Below are positions 22,901 through 35,038 of a stretch of DNA of 64,000 nucleotides, piece after piece (positions within the stretch are counted from its first letter, which is position 1; each line of letters starts with the position of its first letter). This stretch comes from Apoderus coryli (taxonomy: Eukaryota > Arthropoda > Insecta > Coleoptera > Attelabidae), in assembly GCA_911728435.2 (NCBI GenBank), contig OU452200.1:41927715-41991714 (forward strand), in the 5' to 3' direction. The position numbers were made by a program, and so were the translations under genes. The notes beneath the pieces were generated by a model. It did not search any database, was not told the DNA's origin, and saw nothing but the letters and a program-made list of their open reading frames with translations.

Positions 22901-25900
22901 TATAGTCAGTTAAAAAATGTGTGGATATACAAGTGCCTTAACTAGTCTTAACTTTGTTGTTTCACTGAGGGAGTGCTTCAATGAATATATTGATCTGAGT
23001 CTATACATTGCCCTTTTGTAAACTGTGAGGCAGTGTTCGTTAAAGCTTAGTCTTGAATCAAATATTACACCGAGGTTTTTCGCTTTCTGCGCCCACTCTA
23101 TAACAGTGTCATTGATTATAATAGTATAATTTTGAGTAATTAGGTCCTCATGACGATCACTCCCCACACACATAGCAACCGTTTTAGAAGGGTTTATTCG
23201 AAGACCATTACTCTCACACCAGACGGAAAAATTAAATAAGTCTTCGTTACATTTAGCAATCGCATCGGGTGCATTCATGACATGGAAAGGTATATAGAAC
23301 TGAACGTCATCCGCATACATGTGCATATTTAAATGTTTTAAATTTGAGGCAACGTCAAAACAGTACACGGAAAACAAGAGCGGGCCCAAGATGCTGCCCT
23401 GAGGAACGCCGCGCTTTATCACTCCCACGTCAGACCACCGTGTTGAACTAAGTTTCACTCATTGATGGCGATCAAATAAATACCCCTTCAGCCAGTTCAA
23501 CGAAACCGGATCAAAGCCCAAATATTTCAGTTTGGAGAGAAGCAGATGGAAATTTATCCGATAAGTGGTCCAAGACTCACAGATATACGTAAGGGTAGGA
23601 ACTACAATAGCATTATACGCTCGCAAATTAGTGCAGACGTCGATGTTATGATTAGCGAAGACTCGCGTCCTCAGACGGCCAAAATATGCGTTTGCCCATC
23701 TTATACGATGCTGAATTTCATCATCGATATTTGCGTTCGCCGCGCGAGTATGCCGAGGTAAGAGAAACTCTCGATGTTCTAAATTCTGTCTCTGTTAACT
23801 CGAATATGTGGTGGGACAGTCACAGTGTTTGGTGCGGGTTGGTAGAGAATCTGTTTTAGTTATATTGGTGTCAGATATACGAATAGTACAGAGTGGGGTG
23901 CCACACGGATCGGTTCTTGGACCGCCTGTTGTTTGTCATGTACGTCAACGATTTATTCTCGCATTTATTTCCTAACGAGACGGCATTCTATGCGGACGAT
24001 GTGATTCTTATGGATAAAGCAAAGGACGTCAGGTCCTTGGAGTCACTGATAATTGAAACTGAAAATCTGGCGGCCTTCTGGTTTGGGAATAACTCTCTGA
24101 AGCTAAATGTAAAACAACATATAGTTTTTTCAAGCAATAATTTAATTTGCAAGGGACATTCGGTGAAGATTCTGGGAGTCGCCCTCAAGGATATCTATCT
24201 ATCTATTCAGTTCAAGCCCGATAGTACTGTATGCGCTAGTATATTTTGAAGATCCGTTTCTGTATCCGCCAGGACAACGTGATCAGCCGCATATTGAAGC
24301 TCAATATGAAGGTTGAAGACTCCCCCGCCAACTATTATTTACCTACTATTAAGTTAGCTGGCTATTTACCTATATGTTTTCCCGTCGCAATAATCCCATG
24401 CACTAGCATGACACACAACCTCTCTTCCATCAGTTGGTTTTTTAATCATGACACCAGAGCTTTCATTATACGAAAAACTGCATGGCATCAACCCTAATGA
24501 TTGATAAAATTCATCCGCTCTCTTAAACATGTCTTCTATCGTATAGTGTTTATTTTTCAGTGCATTATCAATATCAAATCCCATGGCGTTGGGAAATGGT
24601 TTTACTAACTCCGCTAGATAGTTCCATTCTTGCGCCCACATGTTTCCGAAAACATGGGCTGGTACTAAGCCGTCTGATATATCTAACTTAGCACCATATT
24701 TTGCCTGGAAATGCGATATAGAATCAGTCACTCCGTTTGTTGTTGTAAACCACACTACGATGAAGTCGTTACTTTTAATTTTTTGCTAACATATTTGTGA
24801 AGTTCCAAGTAAAGTGGCTGAACCTCTGACCATAATTGATCAACATGTTGTATGAAGTCCTTATCCTCATATACACTTCGCCACATTTCACCATTGTCGC
24901 TAAAATCTAAAAATTTCTTTAAATACTTATAACAGCATGTTTTAAATAAAAGTTAAAGTTCTAATATTTGATTATTATGTCTAAAACAAATCGGCTGACA
25001 TGGGAATTTTCCCGAATCCGTTAAAACTGCCTCATCCCTGTCTTTAAAAAAGGAAGATGCGCAAAATATTGAGAATTATAGACCAATTAATTAAATTATA
25101 GATTCACCCACGGTGTCATTCTTGGAGAAGAATGGGGCATTGCCCCCAAGCCAGCATGGCTGTCGGGGTGCTCATTCCACTGAATCCAATACTGTTAATT
25201 TCATGAACTTTGTGTATGAGAGGCTGGATCACAATGAGTTTGTGATCGCCTTACTTTTTGATTTGACCATGGTGTTTGATTCAGTGGATATTAATTTTGT
25301 TACTCAGAAACTGGACTCGTTGGGAATCCGTGGTTCTATAAACTGCTTTATATCTTTTCTGAAAGATATATCCTTTAGATAGTGGGTGAGGCTGTGATGA
25401 GTTCACTTCAGATGTGGGAACTCCACAGGGAAGTGTATTGGGTCCCTTGATATTCCTGAGGTTTTTGAATTATTTGCCGGATTATATTTCTACGGGATAT
25501 GTCTCTATGTTTGCTGACGATACTGCAATTATTGTGGCTGCGAGTGATCTAGATCTGCTCAGATTTAGAGTGGAAACTGTGTTGCATGAATTCAACGAAT
25601 ATTGTTTTAGAAATAAACTTATGATTAATCATAAAAAGACAACTTGTTTTCCTGTGCTGAATAAATATAGAAGCGCTTCTTAAAACGCAGGCTTTTTATA
25701 GTGTGGACGAGTTTCTGGCTCTCTTAAACTGAAGAAAATTGTGTATGAAAGTCCTCCTGGAGGAATACTCCAGCCCTAACATAATCGAAAAGGTTGATTA
25801 AATCTTCAGAACCAAAAGCCTAAATGACTATCGAACGCCGTTCTAGGAAGCCTTATGCACTGAACACAATCGTTTTCGCCAATGATTAGCTGCAAATAGA

Positions 25901-27426
25901 GGAATGCTAGGTGCCCTTCAGGTACATTTCATCCGAAAAAGAAGATTGGAACGTTTAGTGACACCAGCTCTCTTCAATATACGACCAACTTTCTTATCTA
26001 AGATAGTTGTCCCAAGGCAAAAGAAGACAGCAATACTAAACCTAAGTTAGGTCCAAAAACGACCTGTCCAACTACTACTAGAGCAATGGAACTCCAACTA
26101 ACCACATGGAAGTTTCGTGATGGCTGCCGCACATTGACGTATAGCAATGCCTGTGAGGAAGAGGCAGCCGATGGAATTCTACTACTGCAGGGTGAAATGG
26201 ACAAAATCTTTTCATTTTGTTTTCGACAAACGTTACGCCATGGCATATGCCATCGTTGTGACCCGCCTGCAACTATAATCAAAGAGATCACCTGCCAGGA
26301 TAAGGATGAGACATCAAGCAATACCTCGACAGAGGGCTTCTGAGCTATCCGAACGTGAATGGTTCAAACAGATATCTGGTAATGACCAGAAATTGTCTAT
26401 GACTCGTCGTGAGTGTTGCCTGGGCAGTGCAACATAATATTTTTCAAATAAATAACGAGGAAGTTTTCGATTTACGCTTAAAACATGGGAGAACATGTAA
26501 TTCTTATGAAATAAACAATAAGTTTTACGTACTATTTGTCCTCGCCGCTTCGTTTGATAAATCAACATACGTTTTGTACAATTTCTTGATTTTTGCACCA
26601 GTTGCATCTCTCCAAGATTTCCACAAATACAGTAATTCATCGTAGTTACTTGATTTTGATAGAACTTCTTGAATATCTATAGTGAAAGTACTCCGTCATA
26701 GTAGTCACCAATTTTTTTTTTTTAAATATTGCAGGTAAATACCTGGTTCTATTTCCAAGCCTTCTAATGTTAAATTACAATTTTGTTTCTCGTAAGGACA
26801 TATTTTTGCAGTTGTGTAAATTTCCTCCATTTCGTTAGTTACATCAGAATACTAAAACAGTTTGTAGTTGCTTAGCTAATTTCATTTAAACGAGCATGAG
26901 ATCGCGTAATTATTATTCATTGGAAAGAAATGCTATTTAATCTTCAATACTGAAGTTTTTTTGGACAAGCTTACCTCCCTCAACTTATCACGCGCAAGCA
27001 TAGAATGGCCTAATACTTTTAACCAGCTAATTTGTCTCTTTATCAATGGGTCTTTAAAATTCTCCAAGGATGCATCTTTAAAATATTTCTCCCATACTTC
27101 TTTTGACCATTTTGCACTTTCAATTGTGCTATTAGTCTAAAACGTAAAATATATTTAAATAACAAAATATGTAATGAAAGTATTTTCAAAATTGCGGTAT
27201 GTTTGGTTGGATATACCATTATTTGCTCTTTGGTTTTATTGGTCACATCAGTCTCAAAATTGTATGCTGCTATATTAACTTTATAACATAACTCTGATGC
27301 TTGTTTTTCATAGTCGGTCTCTAAAAACTGTTTCAATTGATTTTCGAAAAATTTTGCGGCATATATTTTACGTAAAATGCAACCTATTGTAAAAATTCTG
27401 ATAATTAACGACGCTGACAATTCCAT
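19978..27426 (-). CDS. Ance: angiotensin-converting enzyme, single domain, secreted
   Basis: M2-family zinc dipeptidyl carboxypeptidase that trims C-terminal dipeptides from secreted peptides. Ten exons: 27426-27217, 27136-26975, 26851-26743, 26676-26533, 24906-24773, 24704-24370, 20921-20704, 20634-20379, 20318-20178, 20119-19978; all GT-AG and in phase, 616 residues, the usual insect length. Residues 1-23 form a signal peptide; there is no C-terminal membrane anchor. Zinc ligands are HEMGH (382-386) and Glu410 in [23 protein letters not shown] and GAKFH, which line the substrate site, are kept. The position of human Arg522 (PYIRYF) is Ala here (PYIAYF), created across the exon 8/9 junction. 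The chosen ATG is the first in frame before the signal peptide. Introns 4 and 6 are swollen by LINE fragments. Confidence 0.95.
21040..21810 (+). pseudogene. LINE RT fragment in Ance intron 6
   Basis: Plus strand, with stops and shifts. Pieces read [14 protein letters not shown] (RT motif), [27 protein letters not shown], then the C-terminal signature of CR1/Jockey LINEs ending [14 protein letters not shown]. It is a 5'-truncated, decayed copy. Confidence 0.75.
21850..22318 (-). pseudogene. LINE C-terminal fragment in Ance intron 6
   Basis: Minus strand text [40 protein letters not shown] and [20 protein letters not shown] is the post-RT region common in arthropod LINE proteins. Several frameshifts occur. 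It abuts the tail of the next LINE. Confidence 0.75.
22319..23534 (-). mobile_element. 5'-truncated LINE in Ance intron 6
   Basis: The 3' tail is TTATTATTATTATT (plus strand 22319-22336). RT text on the minus strand includes [14 protein letters not shown] and [10 protein letters not shown], with the catalytic ADD, then [13 protein letters not shown] and [15 protein letters not shown] stop at about 23461 and others near 22910 break the frame. The C-terminal part (22518-22766) reads [22 protein letters not shown]1/Jockey group. Confidence 0.82.
23870..24250 (+). pseudogene. LINE RT fragment in Ance intron 6
   Basis: Plus strand, with one frameshift near 23920. [12 protein letters not shown] then [20 protein letters not shown] and [13 protein letters not shown] give the RT core, followed by LKLNVK and [10 protein letters not shown]. 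It stops at about 24250. Confidence 0.75.
25000..25690 (+). pseudogene. LINE RT fragment in Ance intron 4
   Basis: Plus strand. [34 protein letters not shown] (first catalytic Asp region), [14 protein letters not shown] and [13 protein letters not shown] are ordered RT motifs split by a shift near 25380. 3' truncated. Confidence 0.78.
25700..26500. other. Ance intron 4, unassigned part
   Basis: Frames at 25998-26343 on both strands overlap and neither resembles a family I know. I treat this as intron. Confidence 0.35.
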
Positions 27427-27825
27427 GTAAAACCGATTAAATACAAGATTAAACAAAATTTACAGTTGTATTTCAAATATTTTTAAATTATGACAACTGA
27501 CAACTAACCTTTGACATTCTTCTACAGACTCCATCAAACATTTCCAAGCGAACGAACACTTGACCGGTTACTTATGGCACCCATGGTCATATCTCTGGGT
27601 ATTATACAATAAGAAAGTTTGGTGATTGTACCATTGTCTTTATAAGGAGACAATGATTGTACCATAAAAGCTATCACGTAATAAAATAGTTTTATAAGTT
27701 GTATTTCAAATATTGCTAATTTTTGAATAAACTAGTTAGATAGTTAGGTTAGTTTGAAATTAAAATACAAATAATATTCCATTGTCTTTATAAGGGAAGT
27801 TTATAAAGAATGAATATACTGTGGT

Positions 27826-27848
27826 CAAAGATTAATCATTAATCTTTG
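27826..27848. repeat. 23-bp palindrome, CAAAGATTAAT arms
   Basis: CAAAGATTAAT, a central C, then the exact inverse. The same ten-base arm AAAGATTAAT flanks the 34-base palindrome at 46701-46734. Confidence 0.65.
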
Positions 27849-28227
27849 CTGTGGTTATTTCAAATGGCAACGTTGGTTGAACTACAATAACACCATGGTA
27901 CAATAACCTCAAAAAATGATTGTTTATTTTTCTGAGACAATAATTCTCTTGCACCATGCAATAACACCTTCTAGCATATCAAATTATATCAATAACACCA
28001 GATCAAATTTCACTCAACTGTCTGTTGCCGACATTTCTTTACAAATTTGTTTGAGAGTTAACTGAGAAATTTTACCTCAAAATGTTTTGTTTCCAAATTA
28101 GAATATATCTAAGGTTGGCATTGATAATTTAGACAGTTTTTTTCTTACTTTTACCATTGTTTTTATAAACAATGGTAAAAACCATTGTCTTGTTCTTTCT
28201 TGTATTATTGGATTCTTGTCATGATTA

Positions 28228-28320
28228 GACATTCAACCAGCGTAAGTATGTACCTACAGTTTAGCGTGGAATCCGAACCACGGTCTTCGACTACCATCCG
28301 CCAGCACCCACGACTATGTA
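28228..28320 (-). repeat. SINE-like repeat with tRNA-type B box, copy 2
   Basis: Aligns with 18615-18712 over about 95 bases with few differences. The T-arm-like hairpin is at 28265-28282. A weak A-box-like TGGCGGATGG lies upstream on the minus strand. Confidence 0.5.
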
Positions 28321-28729
28321 CTCAATAACTTCCTGGCATAGGCAAGTCTCCGACCGCCGGACGCATGTGGGTATCTCCTGCCCCTTTACCACTTCCTTTA
28401 GAAAATCAGCGATAAGCCCTAGTGGTCTTTTCTTGAAAACCGTGAAGTAGAGTGAACAGTCGAGCCGAGGTATAGCCTATTAAATTAGCACAGGATTGCC
28501 TCTATTCTCTCGGTTGGTCGACTCAAGAATTGACCCCCTATCTGACCAAAATTTGAAGTTGAGAATAACACAATAACACCTACGAAAAGAAGAAGAAGAT
28601 CTAATAAATAATAACATAACCTTTTAGCTGCGCAATAAGCAATAACATAAACTGAAAGCAAAAATATTGTTAAGTGCAGTGATAAACGTTAAATTAATGT
28701 AGTAATCGTAAATATTGAAATTATTGAAA

Positions 28730-31700
28730 ATGAGTTTAACTGGTAGGAATAAACTAAGCATTTTAGATAAACCCTTAAGTAAAGGGAAAAGCGAAATCTC
28801 TCTTAACTGTTTTGCATTGTTATTCTCAGAAGTTGTTCAATATTGTCAAAACAAATCCCAGACTGTACCTGAACTCCAAAACAGGTATATTTATTATAGA
28901 GCTTTTTTTTTATATAATGAAATACATAAAAACACTAAACTTTTATAGACTACATGATTTGGGCCGAAGAGTTGGCGTAAAACTTATCGATTTATATTTC
29001 ATTCGTGAAAAAAATGGCAAAAGGGAAACGAAGTTATTAAGTATACTCCTTTTTATTAAATCTACATTTTGGAAGGTACCAACTTAGTAATGAAAATTTT
29101 AATAGGTACAACTTAATAAAACTTACTATGTTTAGGTATTATTTGGGAAAGAGGCTGACAAGTTAGAACATTCTAATGATGACGAAAACACGTATTATCT
29201 TATGGAGAAAGAGCCATTAGTTAACAAATTTATATCAGTACCCAGAGACAAAAGTAGCTTGAATTGTGCCGTATTTACTGCGGGCATCATTGAAGCTGTT
29301 TTAGTTGGAACCGGTTTTGTAAGTATGATAGGTATATTATACATATTTTAAGATAAATTTTGTAAGTGGAGCACAGAATAAAGGAGAAGCGAGCGTTTGT
29401 TTTTTAATAAATAATGTCATATTGCATATTAATGGATTTGCCTGTACCTAGTCATAGCATTTATTTTATGTAAAATTTACGCACATAATTTCGGAAATTT
29501 AACTAATACAAAAGAACATTCCAAGATCCGAAATTTAATTCTTTTCTAAAACATCAACTCAGAATGATTACAATACTCAATTGGAGCATTGTTAGGCTTC
29601 GTTTTTAATTTTTTTATTATGCTTTGGTAAAAAACGAACATTTTCTTCCGAAAACATATTTTTAACATTTTTGTTACAAGCACTTGCAGAAACGTTTTTA
29701 TTAAATTGACAGAACTGCCTGTCGGTTACTAATAAGTATTTTTCTCCACTCACACTTCAAGATAAGTACTACGAACGTATATTTGATCCTTGCTATATTC
29801 AATGGGCAGTTTGTCCTCTGTGTATATGGGCAACTATTGTTTTTTACGTAACCACTGATTTGTCTGAATAAACTGTTTTACGGAACGAACAGATAAAGTT
29901 TTGGATTAACATAACCTACAAACAAAAAATAATGATTAGGTTGGTATAAACCCATTTCTGAGTTTCGCGTCTCCGCTACGGATGTGTGGTGAGCTTAATT
30001 CCTGGCCCATTGCATTCCTGGTCCAGACGGTATTCCCCCGTTGTTACTGAGAGCGGTGATCAAGTTCATACATTATATACCAACTTCTCCAAGGATTTTG
30101 ATAGCGTCAACCATCGGCTTCTCGTTCATAAGCTTGAGGCTGGCGGGTTCGCTGTTTGCTGATGATCTCAAGTGTTATAGGATGATCCGAGGTGTCACCG
30201 ACTGCTACCTTTTGCAGTAGAATGTCACTGGGTTGATTCATTGGTGCGAGATTAATGGCATGGATTTCAACGTCTCCAAGTGTTTTTTGTATCAATTTTA
30301 ATCGTTCTAGAAATCCTCTTTTTTATGATTACTTCATGGGTCAATCGGCTTTCAAGTTCAGGACCATGGTTAGGGACATGGGAGTTTATTTGGAGGCCAA
30401 CTTCAGTTTCAGTCATCACAGTCAGCGTTCTGTATCGCGTTCCTTGCGTTGGGCTTCGTCAGGTGTTGCTCGGCAGACTTTAGCAGTGTGAACACATTTA
30501 AATTGTTATATATATCGCTTGTCAGACCTCATCTCGAGTGCGTATCTACGGTTTGGAGTCCCCTCTATGCCTGTCATGTGGCTCATGTCTGAGAGTTATA
30601 CATTTTAAGCTCCGTCGCCCAGCACTTGTTGACCATGGCTACAATTTTGATGCAATGATGGAGGAGATGCGATTGACGGCGTTGGGAGCGCGTAGAAGCG
30701 CGTGAGACACCTTACCATTTTTTACAAAATTATTAATAATATCATACGTTCATCTATCGTGCTCTCACAGATTGGGCTCCATGTTCAGAGCTGCTAGGGA
30801 CTCATGTGTTTCATGAGGCATATTACCGGAGAAATTACGCCAGGGATAGTTTTAGTCGTTGGGCATGTCGTTTGGCCAATCAATGTTCAGACCTGGAACT
30901 GGACTTTCTCTCCCTGAGTAATGAGTGCCTGGGCCACCTGATGGGGGCCTCCCGAGAGGGCGGCTTTTGGTAACAGATTCTCACAACTGCTTTGCGATTA
31001 GTATTGAGTTTGGGCTTCTGATATTGTAATGTACTTGTTTAGTTAGATAGCTAAGGGTTTGTCACGCCTGTTTTTTGTTATTTTCGTATTGTAATAATGG
31101 ACTTTGTGCGTAAATAAATAAACAAAGTATTCAATATTTGAAGAAAAATACTGTTGATTTTCTTTACTATTTAAATTTAAATTATTTTAGTTTATAACAT
31201 TTATTGGTATCACAATATGAAAAACATTGCTTTAGTAAAATTTTGAAATAGGTAAACAGTATGTCCACAGATGCGGTTAACAAGAGGACAAATGGACCAA
31301 AAATTGAAAGATACGAAAAAAAGTTATTCTTGATAAAAATGTTTGCTTGTCGAAAAAATAAGAACTACCATGAAAAAAATTATTTTTATTAAACAGGGCG
31401 TCTCGAAAAGGCATAAATATAAAATTAAACAAGAACAAACAGTCATGTTTTGGTGTCTTAGCGTAAAATGATGAATAGAAAAAATGCTCCAAATTTAATT
31501 CTGACCCTGATTCCAGAAGTTACAGAAGAATATTGAAATTGATGAAAAATATTCTTTTTTACTTAATTATTGCCTTTACATTAGGTACCTTATTGTTGTA
31601 GTAGTATCAGTGTCTAAAAAAAGTTGTCTTGTCAAAAAAATAAGAACTAATATGAAAAAAATTATTTTTATTAAACAGGGCGTGTCAAAAAGGCATAAAC

Positions 31701-32695
31701 ATAAAATTAAACAAATTAAAATGAAAATTGAAAATATTATAAGCTTGTGAAAATTTCTATTGCCGTTTAAAATCTGATTTCCAACCCACAAACAAAAATC
31801 TAGCCTTTTTGCTTCAACCCCACAAAGTTTGGTTGAAATGAGGCTTGCAAGGATAAATTTTATTTTCTTTTAAAACTTTTTGAATGGTAGATTTTCCCAC
31901 CACCTCTAAATTCTTAGCCCTGTTTCTTAAAGAAAGCAATGGATTTTCATTTACTGATTCCCATATCAAAACTGTACTGGCATCGTCCTCATTATATTGT
32001 TTCTTTTCTTTTTTAATATCAAAAGTTCTTTCAAATTTTTTCACCAATTTGTGAACAGCAACTTTCGAAACGTATATGCCAGAAATTTTTTTTTCATAAA
32101 TTTAAATATTCTTCTGTAACTCTGGAATCAGAGTCAGGATTAAATTTGGAGCATTTTTTCTATTTATCATTTTACGCTAAGACACCAAAATATGACTGTT
32201 TGCTCTTGTTTAATTTTATATTTATGCCTTTTTGAGACGCCCTCTTCAATAAAAACAATTTTTTTCATGATAGTTCTTATTTTTTCGACAAGCAAACATG
32301 TTTATCAAGAATAACTTTTTTTCGTATCTTTCAATTTTTGGTCCATTTGTCCTTTTGTTAACCGCATCTGTGGACATACTGTATAACTCCACATTGAGGA
32401 AGAGATAATTTCGTTCTCTTGTACAATAGGCTTTTCTAGTTTGGTTCCTGAAAAGTGTCAGTTTAGATCTTGAAATAATGATTGAAGTATATTATAGAAT
32501 TAAATTTGTTCACTTTAATTAGTAGAATATAAAATTTTCCTAGATAAAATTGTGTCACCCTGTATACAAATTAGTTTGATTGAATTTAATTTTTAGACTG
32601 CAAAAGTATCAGCACATTGGCATAAAGGTACCACATATATGGTGAAATTCGACGAAGCAGTTGTAGCCAGAGATAAACAATTGGAAGACAGATAA
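28730..32695 (+). CDS. Trappc5: TRAPP complex subunit 5 (Trs31)
   Basis: Bet3-family subunit of the TRAPP complexes, which tether ER-Golgi vesicles and activate Rab1. Four exons: 28730-28884, 28949-29075, 29136-29318, 32597-32695; GT-AG, phases agree, 187 residues (human 188). It aligns end to end with human TRAPPC5: EISLNCFALLFSEVVQYCQ, HDLGRRVGVKLIDL, LFGKEADKLEHSNDDENTYY, NCAVFTAGIIEAVLVGTGF, AHWHKGTTYMVKFDEAVVAR. A poly(A) signal AATAAA lies at 32907-32912. The start at 28730 gives the family N-terminus. Intron 3 (3.3 kb) holds a LINE and a Tc1-like relic. Confidence 0.96.
29990..31125 (+). mobile_element. decayed LINE in Trappc5 intron 3
   Basis: Plus strand. A GPDGIPPLLL-type piece, then YTNFSKDFDSVNHRLLVHKL (RT region with the expected DFSKAFD changed), then post-RT text LYISLVRPHLECVSTVWSPL and HVFHEAYYRRNYARDSFSRW, with many stops. 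The 3' tail is GTAAATAAATAAACAAAG near 31105. Jockey-like; similar to 50420-51060. Confidence 0.72.
31257..32381 (-). mobile_element. Tc1/mariner-type element with long TIRs, deleted
   Basis: Ends CAGTATGTCCACAGATGCGG and its inverse; the arms are about 280 bases (31257-31535, 32100-32381). TA follows the right end (32382-32383); the left has AA, so the duplication is decayed there. A block of the left arm (about 31345-31440) is repeated in the same direction at 31615-31710, making three related copies in the element. Confidence 0.8.
31814..32047 (-). pseudogene. Tc1-like transposase, N-terminal HTH remnant
   Basis: 77 open codons. NENPLLSLRNRAKNLEVVGK, STIQKVLKENKIYPCKPHF reads as the second helix-turn-helix of IS630/Tc1/mariner transposases. 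The DDE domain is absent. Confidence 0.7.
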
Positions 32696-33907
32696 GAGAG
32701 AACGAGACCGTTAAAAGTGAATTTATTAGTTAATGAAACATCCAAACCTCATATATATACAATTTTTTGCAATGCAGCCCACTTAAGTTGTCTTAAAACA
32801 ATGTTGTTGTCGTAAAAATAGCTGTTGACATTTTTATTTTTTTGTATATTATGCTAATTTCTAATATATTTTTATTATTCATATTATTTAAAATAATTAG
32901 TAGAAAAATAAAATTTATTATAATTTGACTGTTACTTTATACGTCCTAACTTAATAAAAAGGAAAAATTTTGATAAGAGTTTGTTGTTTATAGAATCATA
33001 TTTTTTTTTTTGCAAATTAGATAAAATCCAAACATTTAACTTTCCATATTGTCATGGTCAAAAATTTCGAGTTTAATTGATGGTCGTCCAACAATGTTAA
33101 GAACCGCGACCGACATCCAATAAAAGTAGTTACGTACAGCAATGTGTATATTGAATTAATTATTTGGTATTGCACAAATTAACATTTTAGAAATTACAAA
33201 TATGAGGCGCCTGAAAGAAGAGTACAAGAGATTTGCTCTCACTGTTAGATTTATGTTTTACTCTGAAAGCGCTGAAACTATAGTCAAATATTAATATACA
33301 CAGTACATTAATCTTTACTATATGTATAGTCAAAATAAATAGTTGTAGTTGTATAGGGTGGTAAATTTAAATTTTATTTACCACGTAATGTTCTTGATAT
33401 AGTTGGTGTAACTTTCAAAAGATTTTCCCGTACTTTCTTAAAATCCTGAAAAACTATATAAAGGCTGGACTTACACTCCTCAGTTTTTTATCCAATTTTA
33501 AGTGAGCTATAATATGTGAATGATTTACAGTTACTTGTTGTCGCGACAAGTACCTAGTTGTTTTGTTTTGAAGTGACTAACCATACCTGTATTTTGAATT
33601 TTGTAATAAGTGTAGTTTTGAAATTGCAAAACCGAAATACTTAAGTACGTTTTCATATAATATATAGTTTTACGAAATGCTGGTAAGATGATATGTGCGT
33701 AGGGTTGCCAGGTTTGAAATTTAAAAAAGCGGGAGAAAGTAGATTTTACGGGGAAAAGAGTATATCGCAGGTGAATTTCTTTTAGGTTACTTATATATAA
33801 AGTAAAAAATAAATAACTATTAATAACTTATAATTTTCTGTTCACAAATTCGTTGCGACTGAAGATCAGAAACAAAACTTTACAACTATTAACCCCTAGC
33901 CAATCTA
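32696..33907. other. no gene seen downstream of Trappc5
   Basis: Holds the Trappc5 3' UTR (to about 32930), then AT-rich DNA. TCACCCTGTATACA (32565) is inside intron 3, and TATAGGGTGG (33353) is another mariner-end-like word. Confidence 0.4.
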
Positions 33908-34870
33908 CAGGGTGTCCTACGGTGGCAACCCATTAGATTATTTCAGAAACTACTTTGAATTGAATTTTGAAAATTTCAGTGTCTATATTGTCAAATATGC
34001 TCTACTCAAATAATATAATAGCAACGGCATAGCACTTCCGGTTATACCGGAAGTTGATGGCAACTTTGTTATTTTAAATTGAACACCCTATATATTATTA
34101 CATTTTTGGATTCTAAATAAGATTTCAAACATATTTCATGTATCATGTCCTGTACCTAACGTCAGTCGTTTTTGACTTATATCAAGATTTATGTCAAAAT
34201 TGACAGTTTAGGACTCTATAAGAATTCCGTTTTTTCCTTGTAAATGAGTATTTAATAATTATTTTGCAGGTATTTTCTTATCAGGTGGGATCTTCTTTTT
34301 CGAATTGACAAGACATTTTCTGATTAGTTTATACAGGGTGGTCAAAAAATTATATTGAAAACGGTTCAAGAAAAACAGTTGAAAGGCAATTTTTTCAAAT
34401 GGAATGGGTATATTATTATTATTTTATCTTCCTTAGCATTAAAAAATAGTGCAATTTTGTTATAGGTTATCATTTTCTAAAATGCATAGTTTTCGAAATA
34501 TCGTCATTTTAAATTTTTCTGCAGCCCCTACCGTTGTCTCTCTGGAAACTAGCTAATTAATTTAGTTAGCCATGAAAATAATGACATTTCTCTGAATTAG
34601 CATAAACGTCAAACTAAATACGAGTATAAAATTAGTTGTTGCTATCCAACCAGTCGTTATTTATCAATATTTGTGACCATTACAATAATTATTACAAAAT
34701 GGAAAATATTTATTGATATGCTGATATTGTAAATGTATTATTGATCCATGGAGAATGTAACAAAGTGATTAATAGAACCTGTAGAGTATTTAACGAGAGA
34801 AACCCGCATTTGCCAACAATGACTAGAGAAAAATTAAGAAGAATTTTGAGAAATCAAATACGGTGGGGGC

Positions 34871-35038
34871 TGTAGCATAGTTGGCAACATTGCCTTCTGT
34901 CAATTGCTAATTGTGAATGTCATTATTAATAAAGCACTTGTTATTCGACTACACACAAAGAAGGTTCTATTATTTATAACCTCCATCCTCCATGTTCCAA
35001 TATCAATATAATGTTATAATAATATATAATATAACACA
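34871..35038 (+). repeat. 5' LTR of gypsy element
   Basis: 168 bases, no difference from the 3' LTR found by eye. Contains AATAAA near 34927. Confidence 0.95.

Larger units (their letters stand above)
27427..28729. promoter_or_regulatory. Ance-Trappc5 divergent intergenic region
   Basis: 1.3 kb between two divergent start codons, so both promoters should lie here. It is packed with small repeats: CATTGTCTTTATAA-type palindromes at 27632-27655, 27780-27812 and 28151-28178, a 23-base palindrome at 27826-27848, and two SINE-like segments (28228-28320, 28455-28530). I see no unambiguous core promoter motif. Confidence 0.45.

Noticed and set aside
26078..26343. Overlapping frames on both strands in Ance intron 4
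   Set aside because: Neither strand gives recognisable protein text; Ance exons lie on both sides.
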